The position numbers and the translations under genes are program-made. This document shows, one piece after another, positions 1 to 9,700 of a DNA stretch of 64,000 bases. Position 1 is the stretch's first letter; each line of letters opens with the position of its first letter. The stretch comes from Candidatus Accumulibacter similis (lineage in GTDB: Bacteria > Pseudomonadota > Gammaproteobacteria > Burkholderiales > Rhodocyclaceae): contig CP054595.1 in NCBI GenBank assembly GCA_013347225.1, forward strand, positions 4,398,415-4,462,414. The letters run 5' to 3'. A model generated the notes under the pieces. The model made no database searches. It worked only from the letters and a program-made list of their open reading frames with translations, and had not been told where the DNA came from.

Positions 1-212
1 ACGACGCTGTGGCGGTCTTCGCTGACGAGGTAGATCGTCAGCCGGTCGGCGTGGAACAGCTCGCAGACGTCGTCCGACATCTCGAGAAGGATCTCGTCGA
101 TGTTGCTCGCGCCGTGAATCCGGTTGGTGACGCGCTGCAGGTTCTTGAAGAAACTCAGGCGCCGGCTCATGTCGCCGAGGTTGCCGTCGAGCGGCCAGTT
201 GGCTGCCGGCAC
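1..212 (-). CDS. GAF-like sensory protein, N-terminal fragment (cut by window edge)
   Basis: Only about 70 N-terminal residues are visible on the minus strand, running off the left edge. They read like the start of a GAF domain: a helical segment (LSFFKNLQRVTNRIHG), then NIDEILLEMSDDVCELF and a strand RLTIYLVSED. The start is taken as the GTG at 212, one base after the stop of the upstream hydrolase gene; an ATG at 170 is the alternative, and neither has a strong ribosome binding site. The tight junction suggests co-transcription with the MBL, FHA and PP2C genes to its right. What follows the GAF domain cannot be seen, so the output domain (kinase, ATPase or cyclase) is unknown. Confidence 0.55.
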   Translation of the reverse strand, partial: MPAANWPLDGNLGDMSRRLSFFKNLQRVTNRIHGASNIDEILLEMSDDVCELFHADRLTIYLVSEDRHSV

Positions 213-213
213 G

Positions 214-981
214 CTAGAACTCGAAGATCTGATTGTTGTACAGCATCTGCGGCTTGTGCTCACCCGAGCAGGACTCGATCTCGGCCATCGTCAGTTCGAT
301 CTGGCTGGGCTTGAGATGACTGATGAAGACGCCCGCCCGGGTCGACAGATTCTGCAACTCGGCAGCGAGCAGGCGTGGACAGAGGTGCATCGACATCTCC
401 GCCAACCGCTGCTCGCGATTGGGAAAGGCGGTTTCGATCAGCAGGTAGCGCAGGTTGGCGATGCGGTTGACCAGCGGCCAGAAAGCGGGGTTGACCGTCG
501 TGTCACCGGTGAAGACCAGGCTGCCTGCTCCCGAATCGAGCTGATAGCCGACGGCTGGTACCGTATGCCGCGCCGGCAGGGCGGTGATCGTCCTCGTTCC
601 CAGGCCAACCGACTCGCCGACGGCAAGCGGACGGTACTGCATCGCTGGCCGGTCATGGCTCGGGATGGTCCTGAAGTCGGGCCAGATCTCCCAGTTGAAG
701 ATGTGTCGACCAATGATATCGAGGGTTTCGGGGATCGCATGCACGATCACCGGCTCCGTCCGCAGATCGGCAACGGAATCGATCAGCAGGGGCAACGAGC
801 CGATGTGGTCGAGGTGCGAGTGGGTCAGAAAGACATGGTCGATTCGCGCCAGCTCGGCCAATGGCAGATGCGTCACGCCCGTCCCGGCGTCGATCAGGAT
901 GTCGTCGTCGACGAGGATCGCCGTCGTTCCCAGATGGCGCCCACCGATGCCGCCGCTGCAACCCAGGATTCTGACTTTCAT
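214..981 (-). CDS. MBL-fold hydrolase, cyclic-nucleotide phosphodiesterase-like
   Basis: This is a 255-residue metallo-beta-lactamase-fold protein when started at MKVRILGCSGG; an ATG four codons upstream (993) is possible. The metal motif HSHLDHIG lies at residues 54-61. Later metal-ligand regions are visible as PARHTVPAVGY, LVFTGDTTVN and VFISHLKPSQ. The overall pattern resembles class II 3',5'-cyclic nucleotide phosphodiesterases (CpdA/PdeA type) and related RNase Z-like enzymes, but the substrate is inferred only. It is cytoplasmic, with no signal peptide. It sits between an FHA gene and a GAF-domain gene, so a signalling role (second-messenger hydrolysis) is plausible. Confidence 0.75.
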   Translation of the reverse strand: MKVRILGCSGGIGGRHLGTTAILVDDDILIDAGTGVTHLPLAELARIDHVFLTHSHLDHIGSLPLLIDSVADLRTEPVIVHAIPETLDIIGRHIFNWEIWPDFRTIPSHDRPAMQYRPLAVGESVGLGTRTITALPARHTVPAVGYQLDSGAGSLVFTGDTTVNPAFWPLVNRIANLRYLLIETAFPNREQRLAEMSMHLCPRLLAAELQNLSTRAGVFISHLKPSQIELTMAEIESCSGEHKPQMLYNNQIFEF

Positions 982-1078
982 GCCGCCTCCCACGGTCTGC
1001 CGCGGTCTTCACGCCGACGCGTCGCCGACCACGCCGCAGCCATTTCTCCATCCTGCCGTGAGAGAACGCGATGTGCCA

Positions 1079-1759
1079 TCAGGTCTTGAGGACGAACTCC
1101 ATTTTCACGCCGGCAATCTCGATCAGGTCATGGTCGTCGAGGCGCCTCGCCGGCGAATCGATCGGCTGCCCGTTCAGCAGCGGGAAGCCCGTGCCTTCTA
1201 CATGACTGAGGAAGTAGCCTTGCGGGCGCCTGGCGATCACCGCCACCTGCCCCGGTCGGCCGAGAGAGGTCAGGGTCTTGGTCAGTTGCAACTGGTGCCC
1301 GGCGTTGCTGCCGCTGAGCAGGCGGATGGCGGCAGCAGGCAGATTCGCCGTCTCCACGCCGGTCAGCGACGCGGTCCCGGGCGTAGCGGCGCCGCCGGTT
1401 CCGACGACGGAGACGGACTCGAAACGGAACGGTGCCGACCGCTCCGCATCGGCTTCCTCAGCCAGTGGGACGGCTTCGACCAGATACTTCATCTTGTACT
1501 TGCCGAGTTCGATGACATCGCCGTCCTTGAGGAAGTGCTTGCGCACTGACTGCCCATTGACCAGTGTTCCGTTCGTGCTGTTGAGGTCCTCGAGAAAGGA
1601 ATCGTTGAGGATGGTGACGACGGCCGCGTGCTCGCCGCTGATCGCCATGTTGTCGATCTGAATGTCGTTGTGCGCCTTGCGGCCGATGCTCATGCGTTCC
1701 TTGCGCAGCGGGATTTCCTTGAGAACCAGACCGTCCATGCTAAGTATCAGCTTTGCCAT
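1079..1759 (-). CDS. FHA-domain protein
   Basis: This phosphothreonine-recognition protein is 226 residues from MAKLILSMDG; a start at 1777 would overlap the phosphatase gene by 4 bases. The N-terminal FHA domain has all landmark residues: SIGR at 24-27, ISGEHA at 40-45 and NSTNGTLVNG at 60-69. A linker rich in Ala, Glu and Thr follows. The C-terminal half has the shape of a second, degenerate FHA-like domain (SLGRPGQ, LLNGQPI, DLIEIAGVKMEF) in which the phosphothreonine-binding residues are not conserved. FHA domains read out Ser/Thr phosphorylation, and the neighbouring PP2C gene would erase it. No kinase gene is seen in the window. Confidence 0.9.
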   Translation of the reverse strand: MAKLILSMDGLVLKEIPLRKERMSIGRKAHNDIQIDNMAISGEHAAVVTILNDSFLEDLNSTNGTLVNGQSVRKHFLKDGDVIELGKYKMKYLVEAVPLAEEADAERSAPFRFESVSVVGTGGAATPGTASLTGVETANLPAAAIRLLSGSNAGHQLQLTKTLTSLGRPGQVAVIARRPQGYFLSHVEGTGFPLLNGQPIDSPARRLDDHDLIEIAGVKMEFVLKT

Positions 1760-1773
1760 CACCTTTCCCGTCT

Positions 1774-2604
1774 TCAAACATGCCAGGACCAGAACCTGGA
1801 CCAGCCACCGCCGGCCGCTGGAAACTCGCGCAGGACCCTGACCAGCACCACCGAGACATTGTCCTCGCCGCCATTGTCGTTGGCCATCTGCACCAGATGG
1901 TTCGCCAGCGCCACGAGACTGTCGCCGAGAGTCAGCAGCGCCTGCCGGATATCGGCCTCATCAACCATGTCGTAGAGGCCGTCCGAGCAGAGGAGATAGA
2001 GATCACCCGGCCTGACCTGATGCAGGTGAATCTCGACATCGACCTCGGCATCGACACCGACGGCCCGTGTCACCAGGTTCCGGTTCGTCGAATGGCGAGC
2101 CTCCTCGGCCGTGATCAGACCACTGTCGAGTTGCTCCTGCAAAAGCGAGTGGTCGCGCGTCAGGGCGACGAACTCGTCACCGCGCAGGCGATAGAGGCGC
2201 GAGTCACCGACATGCGCGACGATCACCTGGTCATCGCAGAAGACGCTGGCCACCAGCGTCGTACCCATGCCGCCGAAACGCTCCTCCTTGCCGGAAGCGC
2301 GGTAGATTGCCGAGTTGACGTCTTCGATCTGTTCGACCAGGCAACGAACGCCGAAAGGCTGCCCGGTCGAGCTGTCGATGTGGTGGGCAGCGGTCGTTGC
2401 AAAGGCGGCTTTGAGCCCGCTGGCCAGCAATGTCGTCGCCATCCGGCTGGCGACTTCTCCGGCATTGTAGCCGCCCATCCCGTCGGCGAGGATCGCCAGG
2501 CCGTGCCGCGCATCGGTAAGGACCGAATCCTCGTTCTGCCCGCGCACCAGCCCGGGGTCACTGCGCTCGACAATTTCCAGGGCAGAGGAGAGTCTGTTCG
2601 TCAC
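1774..2604 (-). CDS. PP2C-family Ser/Thr protein phosphatase (Stp1/PppA type)
   Basis: This is a 276-residue, soluble, metal-dependent protein phosphatase of the usual bacterial PP2C length. Metal-binding motifs are intact: RSDPGLVRGQNEDS (residues 14-27), LADGMGG (39-45), HVGDSRLYRLRG, LTRDHSL, LCSDGLYDMV and GGEDNVSVVLV near the C-terminus. The ATG start gives a protein that begins directly with the family N-terminus. It is encoded just upstream (in transcription order) of the FHA gene, and the two make a phospho-reader/eraser pair often found beside Ser/Thr kinases or secretion-system regulators. Dephosphorylation of phosphothreonine proteins is family knowledge. The actual targets are unknown. 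Confidence 0.92.
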   Translation of the reverse strand: MTNRLSSALEIVERSDPGLVRGQNEDSVLTDARHGLAILADGMGGYNAGEVASRMATTLLASGLKAAFATTAAHHIDSSTGQPFGVRCLVEQIEDVNSAIYRASGKEERFGGMGTTLVASVFCDDQVIVAHVGDSRLYRLRGDEFVALTRDHSLLQEQLDSGLITAEEARHSTNRNLVTRAVGVDAEVDVEIHLHQVRPGDLYLLCSDGLYDMVDEADIRQALLTLGDSLVALANHLVQMANDNGGEDNVSVVLVRVLREFPAAGGGWSRFWSWHV

Positions 2605-2767
2605 CTACGTTCCCGACAAGCAGTCAACGCGGCTGGCCGCAGGGAGCAGTACCGGCTGTCGGCATGCGCCCGCGAGCGGCGGCAACAGCCGCCAGACGTG
2701 GTGACGACGGCGGCTCATCCGCCAGCTGGCCGCCGGCAATCCGACGACAGCCCGCATTGTGCCCAGA

Positions 2768-3727
2768 CTAGGCGCCATAAGGCAACTCGACGCCGATCCC
2801 ACGCGCCCGGGCCATCTCGACGAGACGTGCGGCGACCGCCAGATCCTGGATGGCCATCCCCTGCGACTCGAAGAGGGTGATCGCGTCAGCAGTCGAGCGC
2901 CCGGGCTGCATACCGCAGATCACGTCGCCCAGTTCGACCAGCTCCCGCGCGTGCAGGCGCCCCTTCTCGAGCAGCGGCAGGAGATCGCCCGCCTCGCGCA
3001 GGGCGGATTCGACGCTGTCGACGACGATCGGCGCGCAGCGCTTGATGACATCTTCGCCGAGTTCCCGCCGGATCAGCGAGTTCGAACCGGCAGCGTTGAC
3101 GTGCGTGCCTGGTGCCAGCCAGCCGGCATCGAAGAGGGGGGTCGCCGCGGTCGTCACGGTACTGACGATATCGCTGCCACGCACCACCTCCTCGGGCGAG
3201 GCAGCCACGCTCACCTCGATACCGAGGCGTTGCGAAAGCCTGGCACAGAACGATGCCAGGCGATCGGCACGGCGCGCGTGCACCTTGACCCGCTGCAGCG
3301 GGCGGACCGCAGCGATCGCCTCGATGTGCCCTTCAGCCTGCCAGCCAGCACCGAAGACGCCCGCCACCGTGGCATCGGGCCGCGCCAGCCAGCGCGTCGC
3401 CACACCAGACGCGGCGGCCGTGCGGATCATTCCCAAGCGGTCGGCCTCGATCACCGCGAGCAGGCAGCCGGTCGACGCCCGGTAGAGATGAACGAGGAAG
3501 CGAACGCCCGAGCGGTTGCTGGTGTAGGCCTTGTAGCCGATGACGTCAAGTTGCGGCAACGCCCCCTGCAGGATGTGCAGGGTCGTCTGGGGCAGCCGCG
3601 TGCGCTGCCGCGGCACATCGTGCGCCTGCCGCGTCGACAGCGCACGATGCGCCGCCTCGACCTCCGCCAGTGCCAGCGGCATCGTCAGCATTGCCGTAAC
3701 GTCTTGTTCACTCAGAAACAATGCCAT
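2768..3727 (-). CDS. ornithine cyclodeaminase / mu-crystallin family protein
   Basis: This 319-residue NAD(P)-dependent enzyme is of normal family length. The N-terminus MALFLSEQDVTAMLTM and the substrate pocket segment (YKAYTSNRSG, AVIEADRLGMIRTAAASG) are typical. The Rossmann part carries GVFGAGWQAEGHIEAI near residue 122 and later AAGSNSLIRREL. Family members interconvert imino/keto acids and amino acids (ornithine cyclodeaminase, alanine dehydrogenase, ketimine reductase), so the exact substrate cannot be assigned. It is separated from the sucCD operon by sucD's terminator region and from the PP2C gene by about 160 bases with no visible gene. Confidence 0.85.
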   Translation of the reverse strand: MALFLSEQDVTAMLTMPLALAEVEAAHRALSTRQAHDVPRQRTRLPQTTLHILQGALPQLDVIGYKAYTSNRSGVRFLVHLYRASTGCLLAVIEADRLGMIRTAAASGVATRWLARPDATVAGVFGAGWQAEGHIEAIAAVRPLQRVKVHARRADRLASFCARLSQRLGIEVSVAASPEEVVRGSDIVSTVTTAATPLFDAGWLAPGTHVNAAGSNSLIRRELGEDVIKRCAPIVVDSVESALREAGDLLPLLEKGRLHARELVELGDVICGMQPGRSTADAITLFESQGMAIQDLAVAARLVEMARARGIGVELPYGA

Positions 3728-3821
3728 TTCTTCCTCGCTCCGGCGCTGCAGTCGATGGCTGGCGGCGCCCCGCCGCCAGCCGGCGTGACGCCATCCTCGA
3801 TTCTACTTGCAAATCACCAAC

Positions 3822-3862
3822 GGCAAAGACAAACAAGAAGGGCAGACCGCGGCCTGCCCTTC
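3822..3862 (-). terminator. rho-independent terminator of sucCD
   Basis: A 9-bp perfect stem pairs GAAGGGCAG (3837-3845) with CTGCCCTTC (3854-3862) around an 8-base loop. On the minus strand it is followed by a T-rich tail (TTGTTTGTCTTTG). It lies 28 bases beyond the sucD stop codon and points the same way. Confidence 0.85.
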
Positions 3863-3889
3863 CTCTGCAACCGGCAGACCGCTTTCGCC

Positions 3890-4783
3890 CTACAGCATCG
3901 CCTTGATCAGCTTGCCCATCTCGGACGGATCGCGCGTCACCTTGAAGCCACACTCCTCCATGATCGCGAGCTTGGCATCGGCGGTATCCGCACCACCGGA
4001 AATCAGTGCCCCGGCGTGACCCATCCGCTTGCCCGCCGGAGCCGTGACACCGGCGATGAAACCGACGATCGGCTTCTTCATGTTGGCCTTGCACCACAGC
4101 GCGGCATCGGCCTCGTCAGGACCACCGATCTCGCCGATCATGATCACCGCATCGGTTTCCGGGTCGTCGTTGAACAGGCGCATGATGTCGATATGCTTGA
4201 GGCCGTTGATCGGATCGCCGCCGGTGCCCACCGCCGACGACTGGCCCAGGCCGATTTCGGTCAACTGGCCAACCGCCTCGTAGGTCAGCGTGCCCGAACG
4301 CGAGACGACGCCGATGCGGCCCTTGCGGTGAATGTGGCCCGGCATGATGCCGATCTTGACCTCATCCGGCGTGATCAGGCCGGGGCAGTTCGGGCCGAGC
4401 AACAGGGTCTTCTTGCCGCCAGCGGCTTCCTTGCGCAGCATCTTGTTGCGCACCACCAGCATGTCGCGCACCGGGATGCCCTCGGTGATGCAGACGACCA
4501 GATCAAGGTCGGCCTCGACCGCTTCCCAGATCGCTGCCGCTGCACCGGGTGGCGGCACGTAGATGACCGAAACGGTGGCGCCGGTCTCGGCCGCGGCTTC
4601 CTTGACCGAACCATAGATCGGTATGCCGAAAATGCTCTCGCCAGCCTTCTTGGGGTTGACGCCGGCGACGAAGCAGTTCTTGCCGTTGGCGTATTCCTGG
4701 CACTTCTCGGTGTGGAACTGGCCGGTCTTGCCGGTGATGCCCTGGGTGATGATCTTGGTGTCTTTGTTGATCAGAATAGACAT
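3890..4783 (-). CDS. sucD: succinyl-CoA synthetase alpha subunit
   Basis: This is the 297-residue alpha subunit of the TCA-cycle succinate-CoA ligase, which makes ATP/GTP from succinyl-CoA. The CoA-binding Rossmann start is MSILINKDTKIITQGITGKT. GPNCPGLITPDE and the phosphohistidine loop with MGHAGALISGG (active-site His near residue 256) are intact. The start is fixed by the strong site AAGGAG just upstream; a longer frame to 4810 would run into the sucC stop. It lies 10 bases behind sucC in the classical sucCD order and ends at a clear terminator. Confidence 0.97.
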   Translation of the reverse strand: MSILINKDTKIITQGITGKTGQFHTEKCQEYANGKNCFVAGVNPKKAGESIFGIPIYGSVKEAAAETGATVSVIYVPPPGAAAAIWEAVEADLDLVVCITEGIPVRDMLVVRNKMLRKEAAGGKKTLLLGPNCPGLITPDEVKIGIMPGHIHRKGRIGVVSRSGTLTYEAVGQLTEIGLGQSSAVGTGGDPINGLKHIDIMRLFNDDPETDAVIMIGEIGGPDEADAALWCKANMKKPIVGFIAGVTAPAGKRMGHAGALISGGADTADAKLAIMEECGFKVTRDPSEMGKLIKAML

Positions 4784-4793
4784 GGTGGGCTCC

Positions 4794-5954
4794 TTAACTG
4801 ACCGCAGCAACGATCTTGGTGGCGGCTTCGGCCATTGAATCGGCAGTGATGATCGGCAGGCCCGACTCGCTGAGGATCTTCTTGCCGATGTCTTCGTTGG
4901 TGCCCTTCATGCGGACGACCAGCGGTACCGAGAGGTGGGTTTCTCGCGCCGCGGCGACGACGCCGGTGGCGATCGTGTCGCAACGCATGATGCCGCCAAA
5001 GATGTTCACGAGAATGCCCTTGACCTTCGGATTCTTGAGCATGATCTTGAACGCTTCGGTGACCTTCTCGGTCGTCGCGCCACCGCCGACGTCGAGGAAG
5101 TTGGCCGGCTCGGCGCCAAACAGCTTGATCGTGTCCATCGTCGCCATCGCCAGGCCGGCGCCATTGACCAGGCAGCCGATGTTGCCGTCGAGCGAGATGT
5201 ACGACAGGTCGTGTTTCGAGGCCTCGAGTTCGTCCGGGTCTTCCTCGTCAAGGTCGCGGAACGCCATGATCTCGGGCTGCCGGTAGAGCGAGTTGGAATC
5301 GAAGTTGAACTTGGCATCGATGGCCTTGATGTTGCCGTTACCCTCGAGAATCAGCGGATTGATCTCGGCCAGAGAGGCGTCGGTTTCCATGTAGCAGCGA
5401 TACAGTCCCTGGAACGTCGCCACCGCCTGTGCAACCGATTCGGCGGGAACGCCGATGCCGACGGCGAGTTCCGTCGCCTGCGCGTCACTGAGCCCGTCAA
5501 CCGGGTCGATGAAGACCTTCAGGATCTTCTCCGGCGTGTCGTGGGCAACCTTTTCGATGTCCATGCCGCCTTCGGAAGAGGCCATCATCGCCACCTTCTG
5601 CGTCGTCCGGTCGGTCAGCGCCGCGACGTAATACTCCTTGCGGATGTCGGCTCCCTCTTCGATCAGAAGCCGGCGCACCTTCTGCCCTGCCGGACCTGTC
5701 TGGTGGGTGACGAGCTGCATGCCGAGGATCTCGCTGGCGTACTGGCGAACCTCGTCGAGCGACTTGGCGACCTTGACGCCACCGCCCTTGCCGCGGCCAC
5801 CCGCATGGATCTGGGCCTTGACCACCCAGACCTTGCCTCCGAGGGATTCGGCTGCCTTGACCGCATCATCGACGGTCGGACAGAACACCCCGCGCGGAAC
5901 GACGACGCCGAATTTCTTCAGGAGTTCCTTGCCCTGATATTCGTGAATTTTCAT
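4794..5954 (-). CDS. sucC: succinyl-CoA synthetase beta subunit (ADP-forming type)
   Basis: This 386-residue ATP-grasp subunit has the canonical start MKIHEYQGKELLKKFGV. The nucleotide-binding region is visible as KAQIHAGGRGKGGGVK near residues 46-61. C-terminal elements include EINPLIL, AKFNFDSNSLYRQ, GAGLAMATMDTIK and VNIFGGIMRCD. The length is exactly that expected for SucC. It pairs with SucD to form the alpha2beta2 enzyme in the cytoplasm. It is the first gene of the pair. The short upstream region (5955-6012) shows no obvious riboswitch. Confidence 0.97.
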   Translation of the reverse strand: MKIHEYQGKELLKKFGVVVPRGVFCPTVDDAVKAAESLGGKVWVVKAQIHAGGRGKGGGVKVAKSLDEVRQYASEILGMQLVTHQTGPAGQKVRRLLIEEGADIRKEYYVAALTDRTTQKVAMMASSEGGMDIEKVAHDTPEKILKVFIDPVDGLSDAQATELAVGIGVPAESVAQAVATFQGLYRCYMETDASLAEINPLILEGNGNIKAIDAKFNFDSNSLYRQPEIMAFRDLDEEDPDELEASKHDLSYISLDGNIGCLVNGAGLAMATMDTIKLFGAEPANFLDVGGGATTEKVTEAFKIMLKNPKVKGILVNIFGGIMRCDTIATGVVAAARETHLSVPLVVRMKGTNEDIGKKILSESGLPIITADSMAEAATKIVAAVS

Positions 5955-6012
5955 GCGCTTTCCTTGCTTGAGTTAAGGTTGCGAAACGTAATGAACCACG
6001 GGCAGGAACGCC

Positions 6013-6564
6013 CTACCCAGGCTTCTGGGCACGGTACCAGCGCGGGTAATAGCGCCGTACTGCGTCCGAATGCGACTCCAGCGCGTGGCACCGGTCGAGC
6101 TGATAGGGCTTGTGGCCGCTATCGTCGCTGTCCGGTACTTCGCTGGCAAAGGTCTGCAGTGCAGCAGTTGGCAGGAACATCAGCAGTTCGCTGAGATGCG
6201 AGCAGCCACGCGTGCCGCGAAAGAGGTTCTTGATCGCCGTGCGAAAGCCGTGAAACAGGTTCAGGCCGACCAGTTGCGCATAGGCGGGGGTGATCCGGTC
6301 ACAGTAGCCAACGTAGGGCATGCCATCGGCGCATGCGACGGCGTCGCGGATGGTCATCTGGTGGTCGATCGTCACCCGCACCCACATGTCGTGCACCGGC
6401 TCACCGCGCTTGCGCAATCCGGACGAAAGTGGATAGTCGTGATCCTTGACATCGGTCAGACGCGCCTCGATGTCCCAAAAGCCATCGTCACGCCGGTAAC
6501 CTTCGAGCTGGACGCTGCGAAGGTGCTTGCGAGTCCGTTGGGCAGTGGTGGGGGGCAGCGGCAT
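6013..6564 (-). CDS. DUF2889 family protein
   Basis: This is a 183-residue conserved hypothetical protein. The N-terminal pattern (RTRKHLRSVQLEGYRRDDG, then WDIEARLTDVKDHDYP) and the middle segment HDMWVRVTIDHQMTIRDAVA match what I know of the DUF2889 family. A Cys/His segment (GTRGCSHLSELLMFLP) follows, and the C-terminus reads CHALESHSDAVRRYYPRWY. There is no signal peptide or membrane segment. The biochemical role of the family is not established to my knowledge. It lies 58 bases upstream of sucC and could be co-transcribed with it, but no functional link is implied. Confidence 0.75.
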   Translation of the reverse strand: MPLPPTTAQRTRKHLRSVQLEGYRRDDGFWDIEARLTDVKDHDYPLSSGLRKRGEPVHDMWVRVTIDHQMTIRDAVACADGMPYVGYCDRITPAYAQLVGLNLFHGFRTAIKNLFRGTRGCSHLSELLMFLPTAALQTFASEVPDSDDSGHKPYQLDRCHALESHSDAVRRYYPRWYRAQKPG

Positions 6565-6678
6565 CGATCGTCGAGGAGGATTTTGCGCAGACTGCAGGAT
6601 TTCGCGGCTGGCAGCAGATTCTACAGCAAAAAACCCTCGCTTTCGCGGCGGAATTCATAATTATGGATGCTGAGCCCG

Positions 6679-6706
6679 CCGGCGCCGGACCCACGCCCGG
6701 CGCCGG
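6679..6706. repeat. GC-rich inverted repeat downstream of gdh
   Basis: Two copies of the self-complementary 10-mer CCGGCGCCGG (6679-6688 and 6697-6706) are separated by 8 bases, able to form a strong hairpin. It lies 25 bases beyond the stop of the glutamate dehydrogenase gene. No T-tract follows directly, so intrinsic terminator function is possible but not shown. Confidence 0.4.
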
Positions 6707-6730
6707 AATTGCTGCCATCGGCGACCGCCT

Positions 6731-9700
6731 TCAGCAGCCCATCACGCGCCTGAGCTCGGCCAGCCCGGCGGACAGCATCGCCAGATCCTGCGGCTCGTTC
6801 ACCTTCATCTCGTCGAGCACATCGCGGGCGGTGGCAGTTGCCGGCAAACGTCCGCCAAGCACCTGCCGCAGCAGGTTCTGCCGCAACTCCGCCAGCTCCG
6901 CCGCCAACCGCGCCCGCGCCCGCGCCTGCCAACGGTTGCCTGCCGGAAGCCGTGCGACGGCGGTGGCGAGCCAGTCGAGATCGAGATGGCTGACAAGTTC
7001 GGTCAGTCCATGCGCGACCTCGTCGAGCGAGTGCGCGCAAGCGCGAGCCAGGTTGACCCGGTCGATGGCGCCGACGATAGCTGCCGCGTCCGCGGTCAGC
7101 GCCGTTGCCGCCTGTTCGCCACTCCTGCCCTGACGCACCCGGGCTATCGCCGCGACGACCGCCGGCCGGTACTCGTCGACCAGTTCACCGATCGTCATCC
7201 CACCGAGGTGCTGCACCAGGATCAGTTCGGTCGCCGCCGCCGTCATCGCCCGCAGGGCGAGCATCAGCTCGATCTGCCTTGCGGCATCGAGCTGCAGGTC
7301 GAGTGCCTCGATCTCGCGCCACAGCGCCTCCGCGTCCAGTATCTGGCTGGCTGCATACCAGGCGGCTGCCACCTGTGCCGGCGCGGCGCCCGTCTCCTCG
7401 CCCAACTGCAGAACAAAGGTCGTCCCCATCCGGTTCACCAGTCGATTCACCAACTGCGTGGTGATGATGTCCCGCTGCAGCGGATGAGCCGCCATCAGGG
7501 CACGACACGAGCTGCGCAGGACGCTCGGAAAGTAGCTTTCCAGCAGGTCACGAACATCGCCGCTGTCGGGCAGGTCGGAGGCCAGGACGGCCTCCTTGAG
7601 GGTGATCTTGGCGTAGGCCATAAGGACGGCGATTTCCGGGGCCGTGAGACCGCGCTTCTGCTGGCCGCGCTCGGCAAGGCCCTTGTCGTCGGGCAGGAAC
7701 TCGACTGCGCGATGCAGGGCGCCGCGCGCTTCGAGACTGCGCATCAGCCGTGCGTGTGCCGCCAGGAACTCGGTTGCGGTTGCCACTTCGAGCGCGATCG
7801 CCTGCGTCTGCTGGTAGTTGTCGGCCAGCACCAGGGTCGCCACCTCGTCGGTCATCGACGCCAGCAGGGCGTCGCGCTGCCGGCCGGTCATTTCCCCGCT
7901 GGCGACCAGCCCGGCGAGCAGGATCTTGATGTTGACCTCGTGGTCCGAGCAGTCGACGCCGGCCGAATTGTCGATCGCGTCGGTGTAGATGCGGCCACCG
8001 TTGAGGGCGAACTCGATGCGCCCCTTCTGCGTCAGCCCGAGGTTGCCACCCTCGCCGACGACCCGTGCCCGCAACTGGCCGGCATCGACGCGCAGGATGT
8101 CGTTGCCGCGGTCGTTCGCTTCCTGGTGGCTCTGGCTGCCGGCCTTGACATAGGTACCGATGCCGCCGTTGTAGAGCAGATCGACCGGCGCCTGCAGCAG
8201 GTTGTGGATCAGCTCGGGCGGCGACATCTGGCTGGCGTCGGTCGCCAGCCAGGCCTGCACCTGTGGTGACAGCGGAATGGCCTTGGCGGTGCGTGGCCAG
8301 ACGCCACCACCGGCCGAGATCAGCGTCGGATCATAGTCGGCCCACGACGAGCGCGGCAGGTCGAAGAGGCGCTGTCGCTCGGCATGGCTGCGCACCGCGT
8401 CCGGGTCTGGATCGATGAAGATGTGGCGGTGATCGAAGGCGGCGAGGAGCCGGATTTCGCGCGACAGCAGCATGCCGTTGCCAAAGACGTCGCCTGACAT
8501 GTCGCCGATGCCGACGACGGTGAAGGCTTGCGTCTGGATATCGAGACCCAACTCGCGGAAGTGCCTCTTGACGGCTTCCCAGGCGCCGCGTGCGGTGATG
8601 CCCATCTTCTTGTGGTCATAGCCGACCGAGCCGCCAGAGGCGAAGGCATCGCCAAGCCAGAAGCCGTACTCGATGGCGATGGAGTTGGCGATGTCCGAGA
8701 AGCTCGCCGTCCCCTTGTCGGCGGCAACCACCAGGTAGGGATCGTCGCCATCACGCCGGCGGACGCCGGCGGGCGGCAGTACCCGGCCGTCGACCCGGTT
8801 GTCCGTCAGGTCGAGCAGGCCCCGGATGAAGGTCGAATAGCAGGCGATTCCCTCGGCCTGCCAGGCCTCCCGGTCACCCGGCGGCGGCAACCGCTTGCAG
8901 ACGAAGCCGCCCTTCGAACCGAGCGGCACGATCAGCGCGTTCTTGACCATCTGCGCCTTGACCAGGCCCAGCACCTCGGTGCGGAAGTCTTCCATGCGAT
9001 CCGACCAGCGCAGACCGCCACGGGCGACGCGGGCGCCACGCAGGTGCACGCCCTCGACCCGCTCGCTGTAGACGAAGATCTCGTACAACGGGGTTGGCGC
9101 CGGCAGGAAGGGAATCTCTCGCGAGGCAAGCTTGAACGACAGGTAGCCCTTCGCGGCGCCATCCTTTGTCGTCTGGTAGGCGTTGGTGCGCAGCGTCGCC
9201 GCGATGGCCGTCTGCAGTGCCGAGAGAATCCGGTCGTCGTCGGGATTGCTGACCTGCATCAGCGCCATCGCCAGTTCGTCACCCAGCGCGGCGGCGCGCG
9301 CATCGTCGGCGGTCGGTGCGAACAGCGCGGCAAAGAGGTCGACCAACCGGTGGGTGATCTCGAAGTGGGTCGCCAGGCAGCGCTCGACGTAGGCCTGACT
9401 GAACGGCAGTCCGGCCTGCCGCAGGTAGCGGCTGTAGGCACGCAGGATGCCGATCTGCCGTCCATCGAGACCCGCCAGCAGCACCAGGCGGTTGAAGCCG
9501 TCGTTCTCCGCCTGGTCACGCAGCAGGCGCTCAAGCAGGTCGACGAAGGCCGCGCGCGTCGCTTCGTCGTCGAGCGCCCGGGCCTGCGGCAGGCGGACGG
9601 CGAAATCGGCAATGTGCAGGTCACTCGCCGGCAGACTGAACGGCTGCTCGGAAAGCACCGTCAGGCCGAGATTCTCGAGCACCGGCAGGATCGCCGACAG

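Noticed and set aside
2759..4801. Plus-strand open frame of 680 codons spanning the cyclodeaminase and sucD genes
   Set aside because: It runs through two genes and a terminator on the other strand, which is not plausible for a real gene.
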